From Desulfonauticus submarinus (GTDB lineage Bacteria; Desulfobacterota; Desulfovibrionia; Desulfovibrionales; Desulfonatronovibrionaceae): 64,000 nt of DNA. Both the position numbers and the translations under genes were made by a program. The first letter of the stretch is position 1; each line of letters starts with the position of its first letter. Under the pieces are notes generated by a model. That model did no database searches, was not told where the DNA came from, and worked only from the letters and a program-made list of their open reading frames with translations. The stretch lies in contig NZ_FNIN01000004.1 in assembly GCF_900104045.1 (NCBI RefSeq), forward strand, positions 1 to 64,000. Direction: 5' to 3'. Positions 16,899-26,500 of this stretch are shown here, piece after piece.

Positions 16899-18689
16899 TC
16901 ACATTTGGAGCCTAAACGTATCAGTTTTGAGCCTATTTTCTAATTTAGCAGCAACAATACTCATAAGATAGCAACAAATAAAATAAAGAAAAGCTACAGT
17001 TGTATAAATTTCAAATGGATAGATCATAAGTCTATTATTTAAACTTTGAGCCACAAAGGTAAGTTCTAATACCCCTATTACATAGGCTAAAGAAGTATCT
17101 TTAAAAATTGCTATAAACTGTCCTACAATAGCCGGGATCATCTGCTTTAGAGCTTGAGGCAAAACTATTTTTCTCATTGTTTGAAAATAATTAAGTCCTG
17201 TGCTGTAGGCTGCTTCAAACTGCCCTAGAGGTAAGTTTTGTATTCCGCCGCGAACTATTTCAGCTAAATAGGCTCCTGTAAAAATAGTTAGGGCAATGGT
17301 AGCGCTCCAAAAGACATTGATATATACTTTAGTAAATATAGGCACAAAAAAGTAAACCCAGAAGATTACCATGATTAAAGGGTTTCCTCTAATTAATTCT
17401 ATATAGAGTAATGCTGGAATACGGAAGAGCCGATATTTGCTAGTTCTTGCAATACCTACAATAAGTCCTATAAAAAAACTTACACTAATTGCGATTACAG
17501 CCATTAAAATAGAAAAAGCAAGTCCTCCAAGCCCCCAAAAGAAATCTCCTGGTTCATTGCTAGGAAATCTCCAAATTAAAAGGTAACGTATATTTTTTTC
17601 TATTATTGTCCAGTTGAGATGGAAAATTCCCATAATTGCTTTATAAAGCAAAAATGATAGAGCCAGTATAAATACGGTTTTAAGACAGAAGCTTGTAATT
17701 TTTTTTGTCCACAACCACAAATTGTACCAGAGTAGTTCCAATTTAGTTTTGCTTGCTTGGGGAGATAACCTGTTTTTCTTAGAGGAAAATAATTGACCTA
17801 TCCAGTTTAATAACTGAAAGATAAAGTCAAAGGGAGAGAATATTGTATAAGCCAGTTTATGTTGCCAAGTTCTTTTTTCTTTAGGTATTATTTGGAGTTT
17901 GGCATTTATTAGATTTAGGATACCAGATATAGTTAGAGATAGTGAAAGATAAATAAAGGTAGCTGCGGTAGTAGCTTCAAAACCTCTAAAGGTAAGAGAT
18001 TCTATTTGTTGGGATTGCCAGCAGAGTTCAGGAACTCCTACTACCATAGCTAAAGATGAGTTTTTCATGTTATTTAGAAATTCGCTCCCTAAAGGAGGGA
18101 TAATGGCTCTAAAGGCTAAAGGTAAGATAATTTTTCTTAAAATTTGAAAATAAGAAAGTCCAGAGGAGTACGCAGCCTCTAAGAGTCCTTTAGGAATAGA
18201 TTGAATACCTGCCCGGATGATTTCTGCCATAAATGCGCCAGTATAAATTGAAAGACCTAACGTAGCACTTAAAAATTCGTAGTTTTGAGAGAATAGAAAT
18301 TGACGCCAACTTTCAGGTAATCCTTGGGGTAGGGCAAAATACCAGAAAAAGAGTTGAACCAATAAAGGGGTATTACGAAAAAATTCCACATAAACTGTGG
18401 AAAAATAATAATAGGGTTTGAAAGAAGAGAGCCGCCCTAACCCAAAAACAACTCCTAACAATAAAGCAAAGGCAGAACTCCATAAAGAAATTTCAACAGT
18501 AAGTTTTAGGCCTTTAATTAAGTAAAAGCCCAGATTTTCTCCATAAGTTTCATTGACTGTATATAGAACAGACCAATCAAACTTATAGCCAAAATCAAAG
18601 ACAAAACCCCAATAATAGACCATTATAAGGCCAAAGAAGATTAGAATAAGATTTTGAGTCCAATTTTTTTCTAAAACATATCTCCACAT
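16899..18689 (-). CDS. Fused double permease of a polar amino acid ABC transporter
   Basis: About 596 residues carrying two complete HisM/GlnP-type permease domains in tandem, roughly residues 30-265 and 360-590, joined by a hydrophilic linker and an extra hydrophobic segment. Each half has its own RN/RGNPL segment (EFFRNTPLLVQ and ELIRGNPLIMV) and its own EAA loop (EAAYSSGLSYFQILRKIILP and EAAYSTGLNYFQTMRKIVLP). These subunits are normally separate proteins of about 220 residues. I start at the ATG at 18689 with GGA seven bases upstream; a GTG at 18701 has no ribosome-binding site. Confidence 0.85.
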   Translation of the reverse strand: MWRYVLEKNWTQNLILIFFGLIMVYYWGFVFDFGYKFDWSVLYTVNETYGENLGFYLIKGLKLTVEISLWSSAFALLLGVVFGLGRLSSFKPYYYFSTVYVEFFRNTPLLVQLFFWYFALPQGLPESWRQFLFSQNYEFLSATLGLSIYTGAFMAEIIRAGIQSIPKGLLEAAYSSGLSYFQILRKIILPLAFRAIIPPLGSEFLNNMKNSSLAMVVGVPELCWQSQQIESLTFRGFEATTAATFIYLSLSLTISGILNLINAKLQIIPKEKRTWQHKLAYTIFSPFDFIFQLLNWIGQLFSSKKNRLSPQASKTKLELLWYNLWLWTKKITSFCLKTVFILALSFLLYKAIMGIFHLNWTIIEKNIRYLLIWRFPSNEPGDFFWGLGGLAFSILMAVIAISVSFFIGLIVGIARTSKYRLFRIPALLYIELIRGNPLIMVIFWVYFFVPIFTKVYINVFWSATIALTIFTGAYLAEIVRGGIQNLPLGQFEAAYSTGLNYFQTMRKIVLPQALKQMIPAIVGQFIAIFKDTSLAYVIGVLELTFVAQSLNNRLMIYPFEIYTTVAFLYFICCYLMSIVAAKLENRLKTDTFRLQM

Positions 18690-18721
18690 AATATTTTCCA
18701 CTGTTAGAAATGTATGTAAAT

Positions 18722-18762
18722 ATAAAAAAATAAAAAAGGGCCTAGGTATCCCTAGACCCTTT
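18722..18762 (-). terminator. Rho-independent terminator between binding protein and permease genes
   Basis: A 12-bp stem (18751-18762 with 18735-18746, one G-U pair, loop GATA) is followed on the minus strand by a U-rich tract down to 18722. It lies 12 bp after the binding-protein stop and upstream of the permease start. Confidence 0.85.
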
Positions 18763-18774
18763 GAAGTTTAAGAT

Positions 18775-19602
18775 TTAGGGCCACATTTCAATAGAGCGAG
18801 TTAAAGGAAAATAATAAGGCGTATTGGGGCCATACCACTTATTATAAATTTTCATATAAGTTCCGTCTTTCCACATATCCTGTAAGGTAAAATTAATAGC
18901 ATCTCTCCAATCTGAGTCATTTTCAGGTAAGCCAATGCCATAGGGTTCATCGCTAAAAAAGTCTCCAACTAATTCATATTTTCCAGGTTCTTTAGCTGCG
19001 TATCCAAGTAGGATAGTAGAGTCAGTTGACCAAGCAGCAACTCTATCCATTTTTAAAGCTTGAAAGCATTCAGATTCTTTTTGAAAGGAGATGACATTTT
19101 TCTCATAATTTGGATCACCAAGTTTTTTGAGTAGATTTTTAACATTAATTTCTGAGGTAGTTCCCTGTTGTACAGCGATTTTTTTACCTACAAAATCTTC
19201 CCATTTAGTGTATTTGCCTTTTTTGGCTAAAAATTTTTGCCCATCAAAAAAATAAGTAATAGAGAAATCAATGGATTTATCTCTTTCTCTTTTATGAGTC
19301 ATATTAGCTACAGACATATCTATACGGCCTTGTTGGACAAAGGCTATTCTTGTTTTGTTGTTAACTGCAACCCGTTCTAACTTGCAGCCAAGTCTTTTAG
19401 CAATTGCTTCAGCAATATCTACATCAAAACCTACCCATTCTCCTTTATCGTTATAAAAGGCTCCAGGTATAGAATCTGTCATAATGCCTGCTCTAATAAC
19501 TTTTGTTTTCATAACCCTTTCATAAGTAGGGCCAGCAAAGGCAAACTGGGCAAACAGTAAAATGCCAAGCAACCCTATAAACAGTGCCTTGAACTTAAAC
19601 AT
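18775..19602 (-). CDS. Polar amino acid ABC transporter substrate-binding protein
   Basis: A 275-residue type II periplasmic binding protein (SBP_bac_3 family). The signal peptide ends in FAFAG near residue 24. The mature part reads VIRAGIMTDSIPGAFYNDKG, then EWVGFDVDIAEAIAKRLG, with the ligand-contacting Arg and Asp in RIDMSVANMTHKRERDKSID and the hinge in GKKIAVQQGTTSE. The pattern is that of glutamine/glutamate/aspartate or general amino acid binders; the exact ligand is not readable. Terminator follows directly. Confidence 0.87.
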   Translation of the reverse strand: MFKFKALFIGLLGILLFAQFAFAGPTYERVMKTKVIRAGIMTDSIPGAFYNDKGEWVGFDVDIAEAIAKRLGCKLERVAVNNKTRIAFVQQGRIDMSVANMTHKRERDKSIDFSITYFFDGQKFLAKKGKYTKWEDFVGKKIAVQQGTTSEINVKNLLKKLGDPNYEKNVISFQKESECFQALKMDRVAAWSTDSTILLGYAAKEPGKYELVGDFFSDEPYGIGLPENDSDWRDAINFTLQDMWKDGTYMKIYNKWYGPNTPYYFPLTRSIEMWP

Positions 19603-19638
19603 AATCTTTCCTCCCTTTTTGGATTTTATTATACTTAG

Positions 19639-20367
19639 CTAATGGCTAAGTATTTTACTTAAAAATAATTTTGTGCGTTCGTTTTTGGGATTGTTAAAGA
19701 ATTCTTGAGGGGTATTTTCTTCTATTAATGTGCCTTCATCCATAAATATAACTCTGTCGGCTACTTCTTTGGCAAATCCCATTTCATGAGTTACTACTAC
19801 CATGGTCATACCCTCTCTAGCCAATCCTTTCATTACGTCTAAGACTTCATTAATCATTTCTGGATCAAGAGCTGACGTTGGCTCATCAAATAGCATTATT
19901 TTGGGCTTCATGGCTAGGCCTCTAGCAATGGCCACTCTTTGCTGTTGTCCTCCTGAAAGTTGAGGCGGATAGGCATTGGCTTTGTCTGGAATATTCACTT
20001 TATGTAAAAGTTCCATTGCCAGTTCTTCTGCTTGTTTGGGATCCATTCTTCTTACTAAAATAGGAGCTAACGTAATGTTTTCTAAGACGGTCATGTGAGG
20101 GTAAAGGTTGAATTGTTGGAAAACAAATCCGATTTCTGCTCTTAAGGCTGTGAGATTGGTTTTAGGGGAGTTTACGTCTACATTATTTACCAAGATTTTT
20201 CCTTTTTGAATTGGCTCTAATCTATTAATACATCTAATTAGTGTGCTTTTTCCTGAACCACTTGGACCACAGATAACAACAACTTCCCCTTTTTTAATAT
20301 GTAAGTTAATGTCTTTTAAAACGTGATTCTCTCCAAACCATTTGTGCACATGTTCTATTTTTATCAA
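19639..20367 (-). CDS. Polar amino acid ABC transporter ATPase (GlnQ/HisP type)
   Basis: A 242-residue ATPase with Walker A GPSGSGKS near 33, Q-loop [17 protein letters not shown], signature [17 protein letters not shown], Walker [14 protein letters not shown] and switch His in [10 protein letters not shown]. These are the standard marks of the GlnQ/HisP/ArtP group. The start is TTG at 20367, with AGGAG six bases upstream and no alternative nearby. It is the first gene of the importer operon, ahead of the binding protein and the fused permease. Confidence 0.9.
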   Translation of the reverse strand: MIKIEHVHKWFGENHVLKDINLHIKKGEVVVICGPSGSGKSTLIRCINRLEPIQKGKILVNNVDVNSPKTNLTALRAEIGFVFQQFNLYPHMTVLENITLAPILVRRMDPKQAEELAMELLHKVNIPDKANAYPPQLSGGQQQRVAIARGLAMKPKIMLFDEPTSALDPEMINEVLDVMKGLAREGMTMVVVTHEMGFAKEVADRVIFMDEGTLIEENTPQEFFNNPKNERTKLFLSKILSH

Positions 20368-20460
20368 GGCTTACTCCTCTTCATATAAAACTAAAGATCA
20401 AATGCTCAAAATTAAGCTGGCATTACCAAAACCTGAACTTCCTAGCAAGCCAAAAATATT

Positions 20461-20483
20461 AAAAAAGCGGCTTAAAGCCGCTT
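20461..20483 (-). terminator. Rho-independent terminator after tRNA-Arg
   Basis: An 8-bp GC-rich stem (20465-20472 with 20476-20483, loop of three) runs into a T run on the minus strand, 11 bp beyond the CCA end of the tRNA. Confidence 0.8.
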
Positions 20484-20493
20484 AATCTAAAAA

Positions 20494-20570
20494 TGGCCCG
20501 CCCTGAGGGATTCGAACCCCCGACCTGCGGATTCGAAGTCCGACGCTCTATCCAGCTGAGCTAAGGGCGG
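20494..20570 (-). tRNA. tRNA-Arg, anticodon UCG
   Basis: A 77-nt cloverleaf on the minus strand. The acceptor arms CCGCCCT/AGGGCGG pair perfectly, the discriminator is G and the CCA end is encoded. The D arm is GCTCAGCTGGATAGAGC and the T arm is GGGGGTTCGAATCCC. The anticodon loop CTTCGAA gives UCG, reading CGA and other CGN arginine codons. The first anticodon-stem pair is a T-C mismatch. A terminator follows. Confidence 0.96.
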
Positions 20571-20588
20571 AAAATTTTTTGTCTTTTG

Positions 20589-20672
20589 TTATTTTTGGGA
20601 GGTTAATTTAAGTTCTGTAATAATAAGACCTACGGTAAATAATCCTAATAAGAGCATAAATCCACTAAACAT
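20589..20672 (-). CDS. 27-residue single-pass membrane peptide upstream of tRNA-Arg
   Basis: A short reading frame: ATG at 20670-20672, stop TAA at 20589-20591. The sequence opens MFSGFMLLLGLFTVGLIITE and ends LKLTSQK. AGAGGGGG lies six bases before the ATG, a strong ribosome-binding site. The peptide is one hydrophobic helix with a short Lys-containing tail, so it would be inserted with the tail on the cytoplasmic side. Its stop is 18 bp from the 5' end of tRNA-Arg on the same strand, so both are probably on one transcript. In size it resembles small subunits such as KdpF or CydX, but I see no specific motif for either and give no function. Confidence 0.6.
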   Translation of the reverse strand: MFSGFMLLLGLFTVGLIITELKLTSQK

Positions 20673-20998
20673 AAAAAGCCCCCTCTTGTTTAAAAATTTA
20701 ATTTTTTAAAACCAATACATTTTTCTTGTCTAACCTAAACTTATTTTTCCGTAAAGATTTTTGTCTAAAAGTTTAAATTTTAAAGTTTGTCAACTTCTTC
20801 TTCTGATTTCTTCAATTTTCATAGCGATCTCAAATTTGGAGAAGGGGATGAATTCGGATTAATAACTGTTATCAGCCTACAGGTTAGAAGAGAAAGTGGT
20901 TTTTAAGGTGAAGAAATGTTAGTTTTTAAAACAAAGTAATCTAAGGAAAGGTTGTATTCTTAGTTGAAAAGACTTGAAGAAATAGATAAGAAGTTGAA
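20673..20998. other. Intergenic region between the small peptide and the sigma-54 activator
   Basis: AT-rich, 326 bp, between divergent transcripts. On the minus strand a TTGACA box at 20788-20793 with a poor -10 (TTTTAG, 17 bp away) is a possible promoter for the peptide and tRNA. On the plus strand I see no clear promoter or strong ribosome-binding site ahead of the activator gene at 20999. No other open frame with a ribosome-binding site was found. Confidence 0.35.
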
Positions 20999-22360
20999 AT
21001 GGCTAAAAGAATTTTATTTATTTCTCGTCCAGAACAAATAACGTCTTTTTATGCTTGTTTACAGGAAAAAGGATTTACCCTGGTATTGGCAGACAATTTA
21101 TCTGCTGCCAAAAAGATTTTGGAAAATGAAGATGTGTTAATAATTTTTGCCCAAGTAAGTTTACCTGGATTTCGCGTGGAAAATTTAATGGAGTGGCTAG
21201 AGGAAAAATCTTTTTCTATTCCTGTTTATGTGTTTACTGAAAGAGGTAGTGCTGAAGAAGCAAAAAAAATTATGGAAATGGGAGTTAAAGATTACTGGCT
21301 TGCTCCTTTAAATTTTGAAAAATTAGAAATAGTCTTAGATTCTTTAACTCATGATTCACGATCATCTATTTCTGATTTTACGTCAGAAAGTAATTTTAGA
21401 GAAATCATAGGAAATCATCCGTCAATTCAGGCTACCCTTGCTCTTGCAAAAAGAATAGCTAAATCTAAAGCCTCTGTTTTAATTTCCGGAGAGTCAGGAA
21501 CAGGAAAAGAGCTTTTTGCTAGGTTTATTCATCGTGAAAGTGGCCGTAAGGGGGCTTTTATAGCAGTAAATTGTGCAGCTCTGCCAGAGCATTTATTGGA
21601 AAGTGAATTATTTGGACATGAAAAGGGGGCTTTTACTGGAGCAATTTCTAAAAAACTTGGTAAATTTGAACTAGCTCATCATGGAACAATTTTATTAGAC
21701 GAAATTACAGAAATGGATATTAATCTACAAGCTAAGCTTTTAAGAGTGTTACAAGAAGAAGAATTTGATAGAGTTGGAGGAACAGAAACCATAAAGATAG
21801 ATGTAAGAGTAATTGCTACAACCAATAGAGATATAGAAAAACAAGTAAAAGAAAATAAATTTCGTGAGGATCTGTTTTATCGTTTAAATGTTATTCCTTT
21901 AAAAATTCCGCCATTAAGAGAGCGAGGTGAAGATATAATTTTATTGGCTGATTTTTTTATTGCTAAGTTTTGTAGAGATTACAAACTGCCTTTTAAAATT
22001 ATTTCAGAGCAAGCCAAAAATTGGTTGCGTGAACACTCATGGCCAGGGAATGTTCGGGAACTACAGAATTTAATGGAAAGGGCAGTGTTGTTGGCTCAAG
22101 GTAAAGAAATAAAAGTTGAGCACTTTTTATTAGATGGTAAATATGATCACTTACAAATAGAAGAAAACCAAGAAACAGAAAGAGAAGATTCTTTAGAAGA
22201 AGTGTTATCTTTGGCAGAGATGGAGAAAAGAATGATTTTAAAGAGTTTAAAACTTACAGGAGGCAATAGAACTCAAGCCTCTCAGCTTTTGGGGATTTCG
22301 GTGCGTACTCTTAGAAATAAACTTAATGAATATAAAAAACAGGGAATAAGTATTCCTTAA
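20999..22360 (+). CDS. Sigma-54-dependent activator with a degenerate receiver domain (FlrC/NtrC type)
   Basis: 453 residues. The central AAA+ domain (about 135-360) is intact: Walker A GESGTGKE, the sigma-54 contact loop GAFTGA, Walker B ILLDEI and the arginine-bearing FREDLFYRLNVIPLKIPPLR. The C-terminal Fis-type helix-turn-helix ends GGNRTQASQLLGISVRTLRN, close to FlrC/FleR-type flagellar activators. The N-terminal receiver is degenerate: the acidic pair is Ser9-Arg10, the phospho-acceptor position is Gln52 and the conserved Lys is Ala102. It therefore cannot be switched on by Asp phosphorylation in the usual way. Sigma-54-like sites before fliD and livK are possible targets. Confidence 0.85.
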   Translation: MAKRILFISRPEQITSFYACLQEKGFTLVLADNLSAAKKILENEDVLIIFAQVSLPGFRVENLMEWLEEKSFSIPVYVFTERGSAEEAKKIMEMGVKDYWLAPLNFEKLEIVLDSLTHDSRSSISDFTSESNFREIIGNHPSIQATLALAKRIAKSKASVLISGESGTGKELFARFIHRESGRKGAFIAVNCAALPEHLLESELFGHEKGAFTGAISKKLGKFELAHHGTILLDEITEMDINLQAKLLRVLQEEEFDRVGGTETIKIDVRVIATTNRDIEKQVKENKFREDLFYRLNVIPLKIPPLRERGEDIILLADFFIAKFCRDYKLPFKIISEQAKNWLREHSWPGNVRELQNLMERAVLLAQGKEIKVEHFLLDGKYDHLQIEENQETEREDSLEEVLSLAEMEKRMILKSLKLTGGNRTQASQLLGISVRTLRNKLNEYKKQGISIP

Positions 22361-22374
22361 AAAAGGGGGAAAAT

Positions 22375-23571
22375 ATGCTTTTAAATACTCAGGTTAAGAC
22401 ATATCTACAAAGGTCTTCCTGGATTAGAAAAATGTTTGAAAAGGGAGCAGAATTAAAAAAAGAATTTGGGGCGGATAAGGTATTTGATTTTAGTCTTGGT
22501 AATCCTGATTTACCTCCACCATCTTCAATAATCAATGAGTTTGTCAAACTTAAGGAATTGTCATCTAAACCATTAGCTTTAGGTTATATGCCAAATGCAG
22601 GTTTACCTCAGTTGAGGGAAAAATTAGCTTTATTTCTTTCCAAAGAACAAGGGGTTTCTATTTCCAGAGAAGAAGTAATTATAACTTGTGGGGCTGCTGG
22701 AGGGATCAATGCTTTATTTAGGGCCATATTGGAGCCTAAGGATGAAGTCGTAGCCTTTGCTCCTTTTTTTGTAGAGTACGGGTTTTATGCTGAAAATCAC
22801 AATGGAATATTAAAGGTAGTTAAAACTAAAGAGCCAGATTTTTCTTTAGATTTAGGTGCATTAGACCAGGCTATTGGGGAGAAAACAAGAGCGATAATTT
22901 TAAACTCGCCTAATAACCCAAGTGGTCAAGTTTATTCTGAGCAAGAGATAAAAGAGATTGCAGATTTGCTAAGAAAGAAAAGCCAAAAATTTGGGAAACC
23001 TATTTTTTTGGTAGCAGATGAACCATATAGGTTTTTGGTTTATGATGGAGTGGAAGTGCCTTCTATTTTAAAATTTTATGAATTTAGCGTTGTAGTTAGC
23101 TCGTTTTCTAAAAGCCTAGGCTTGGCAGGAGAGAGAGTTGGTTATGTTTTGGTAAATCCAGATATGCCAAATAAACAAGAACTGTTAGCTGGACTGGTTT
23201 TGACTAATCGTATTTTAGGCTTTGTTAATGCTCCAATAATAGGTCAATATTTGCTTTTAGCAGGTTTAGGAAGTCTAGTAGATATAAGTGTGTATCAAAA
23301 AAGAAGACAATTGATGGGACAAATTTTGGAACAAGCAGGTTTAGAATTTACTTGGCCAAAAGGTGGTTTTTATTTTTTTCCTAAAGCTCCAAATAAGCAG
23401 GAAGATGATTTTATTACTGCTTTGCTTAAAGAGAATGTCTTGGCTGTGCCTGGGAAAGGTTTTGGATTTCCCGGATATGTGAGATTTGCTTTCTGCGTTC
23501 CTGAAGAAACTATCAAACGTTCAGCAGAGGCAATAGGTAAGGCTGTACAAAATATTTTAGAAAAATATTAG
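22375..23571 (+). CDS. PLP-dependent aminotransferase class I/II (AspC-like)
   Basis: A 398-residue fold-type I aminotransferase. It has the SLGNPDLPPP substrate segment, GAAGGINALFRA near 105, ILNSPNNPSGQVYS near 180, DEPYRF near 217, and the Schiff-base lysine in SSFSKSLGLAGERVGY near 245. The arginine that binds the substrate carboxylate is in GYVRFAFCVP near the end. The substrate could be aspartate, alanine or an aromatic amino acid. It follows the activator by 14 bp and probably shares its transcript. Its stop overlaps that of the convergent RND gene. Confidence 0.85.
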   Translation: MLLNTQVKTYLQRSSWIRKMFEKGAELKKEFGADKVFDFSLGNPDLPPPSSIINEFVKLKELSSKPLALGYMPNAGLPQLREKLALFLSKEQGVSISREEVIITCGAAGGINALFRAILEPKDEVVAFAPFFVEYGFYAENHNGILKVVKTKEPDFSLDLGALDQAIGEKTRAIILNSPNNPSGQVYSEQEIKEIADLLRKKSQKFGKPIFLVADEPYRFLVYDGVEVPSILKFYEFSVVVSSFSKSLGLAGERVGYVLVNPDMPNKQELLAGLVLTNRILGFVNAPIIGQYLLLAGLGSLVDISVYQKRRQLMGQILEQAGLEFTWPKGGFYFFPKAPNKQEDDFITALLKENVLAVPGKGFGFPGYVRFAFCVPEETIKRSAEAIGKAVQNILEKY

Positions 23572-26500
23572 AATTGTTTGTGTTTTAAAGAAATTAAATC
23601 AAATAAGATGACATATCCACAAGGAATGATTAGGAGGGTAATAAAGGTTGCTAGTAAAATTCCAAACCCTAGACTAATTGCCATTGGGATTAAAAATTGA
23701 GCCTGTAGGCTTTTTTCCATAATCATTGGCATAAGACCTGCAAAAGTGGTAAGAGAGGTTAATAGGACTGCTCTAAAGCGAAGTTTTCCTGCATTAAAGG
23801 CTGCCTCAAAAGGAGATTTTCCTTGTGTTCTTAGCATATTGGCAGCATCCATTAACACTAAAGCGTCGTTTACAGCGACACCTGCTAACCCTACAATGCC
23901 GAACAAACTTAAAATACTTAGATTAAATCCTAAAATAAGATGTCCTAGGATTGCCCCTAAGATACTAAAAGGAATAGATAACATTATGACTAAGGGCTGA
24001 ACATAAGAGCGTAGTGGTACAGCAAGCAAGATATAAATAAGTAAAAGGGCTAAGCTAAAGCCTTGAAAAATATCTCGAAGAGATTCTTTTTGTTCTTTCC
24101 CTTCTCCTGCCCAATTCCAATTTAGGCTAGGATAAAGCTTTTGAAGATGAGGGAGAATGCGTGTTTTTAAATAATTTCTAATTTCATTTGCATTTGCTTT
24201 TGTTTCATCAATATCTGCATACACACTAACTATACGTTGTCTATTTTGACGGCTTATGCGTGAATATCCTTGAGTCAATTCTAAGTCAGCTACATTAGAT
24301 AGAGGGATAAATTGTCCTGTATTAGTTTTTAGCCATAATAGATTTAGAGAATCAAGAGAGTGCCTTTCTTTTTCTGGAAGCATGACCTTTACCTTTACTT
24401 CATCCTTGCCTCGTTGGAAAGAAAGGGCTTCTAAGCCATGAAATGCAGCTCGAACTTCTTGGGCAATATAATCTGTAGTAAAACCAAGATTTAGTGCATT
24501 TGGTTTTAGGCGTATATAAATTTCTTTTTTACCAGGAATAAAACTATCACTTATATCAAATACCCCTGGTATCTTTTTTAACTCTTTTTGGAGTTGAAGA
24601 GAGATTTGATTAAGTAGTTTATAATTGGGGTGTGAAATATCTATTGCAAGTGGTTTGCCAAAAGAAAATAGATCACTAGAAAAGGTTAGCTCCTCTGCTC
24701 CTGGTATATTGCCTACTTCTTTTCTCCAACGTTTCACTAGGTAATTGGCCTTTATTGTTCTTTCTTCATTGCTTAAAAGTTCGGCAAATATTTGGCCCAC
24801 ATTACCTCCACTTTGAGTAGTAACCATACTCGTCTCATGAGGAGACATCTGAAAACCTACTAGACTTAAAGTATATTTTAAAAGAGAAGGAGCATCTTTA
24901 GGTCGCTTTGCATCTTCTTCTTCAATAATTTTATTTAAAGCATATTCAATTTTTTTAATAATTTTTTTTGTATATTCCACAGGTGTTCCAGGTGGTAGAG
25001 TGAGATTACAGGTTAAAAAGTCTGATTCTACTTTTGGGAAAAAAGTAAACTTTATAATACCTCCTTTTATAATCCCAAAGGACAAAATTAATATAGCTAT
25101 AACAGCTGTCAGGGTAATATAGCGATACTTTAGGCATAGATTTAGAGTTTTGGCATATGGTCCATTTATAAATTTTTCTAAAAGTCTAGGTAAGAGTTTG
25201 GGTTTAGATGGCTTTTTGTTCTTTAAAGATGAGTGTAGATGACAAGGTAAAACTAATAGGGCTTCTATGAGTGATGCCGCTAAAACTAAGTTCACCACTA
25301 AAGGTATATTGCGCATGAATTTACCCATTTGTCCACTGCCTAAAAGTAAAGGAGTAAAGGCTGCAATAGTTGTGAGTACAGAGAAAATAACAGGCCTGCC
25401 AACTTCAGATGCACCATTTACACAGGCCAAAAAAGGTGGTTTTCCTTTTTGATATTTAGTATAAATATTTTCTCCAATTACAATTGCATCGTCTACTACT
25501 ATTCCTAAAACCATAATAAAGGCAAAAAGAGATATCATATTAATAGATACATCTACCGCAGGTAGAAACATGGTAGCTCCTGCAAAGGAAATAGGTATAC
25601 CTAAGGTAACCCAGAAAGCTAACTTCAGCTCTAAAAATAATCCTAATACAACACTTACTAAAATAAGGCCATAAGCCATGTTTTTTAATAAAAGATTAAG
25701 CCTGCTTTTTAAGAGTTTTGAACTATCGTTATAGATTTGAATTTTAATATTGGGAGGAAGAGTTTTTCTTATTTTATTTACGTAAGAATGAACAGCTTTA
25801 GCTACTTTTAAGGCGTTTTGATCTCCAATTCTAAATACTTCGATAAGGGCTGTAGGAACTCCTTGGAACAATACTTTTGCATCTATGTCTTCAAATGTGT
25901 CCTTAATTTTTGCAATATCTTTAAGATAGACAATACTTCCATCTGTTTTGGTAAGAATTGGAATTTGAGCAAAATCATTTTTTGTATAGCGTTTTGCTTT
26001 TAGACGTAAGATAACTTCTCCAGCAGGATCTTTAATCCGTCCTAAGGGTACATCTTTGCTGTATAAGGCTACTTTGTGGGCGATTTCAGTTAAGCTGAGA
26101 TGATATTTACGCAAAGTAACTGGGTTAAGCTCTATATGAATTTCATTTTCGCGCACTCCATCAAGCCTGGCTAAACTTACTTCAGGTAAAGAGGTGATTT
26201 CGTCTTTTATTTTTTGGGCGAATTTTTTTAATATTTTTTCAGAAACATTTCCATAAACAGCTATATCCAATACTTGGCTCTTACGTATAATGCGTTGAAT
26301 GACAGGTTCTTTGGCTTTATCTGGGAGAGTAGTAAGTCTATCTACTTCTGACTTAATATCATCATATAATGCACTAGTATCCCATCCTTTTAATACTTCT
26401 ACTAAAATAGAAGCAAAACCCTCAGAAGCTGTAGAATCTATTTCCTTAACTCCAGATAAACCAGAAATTGCTTCTTCTATAGGCAGGATAATACCTTCTT

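Noticed and set aside
19631-19653. Terminator at the end of the amino acid ATPase gene
   Set aside because: A 9-bp inverted repeat (ATACTTAGC/GCTAAGTAT) covers the stop codon, but no U tract follows on the minus strand.
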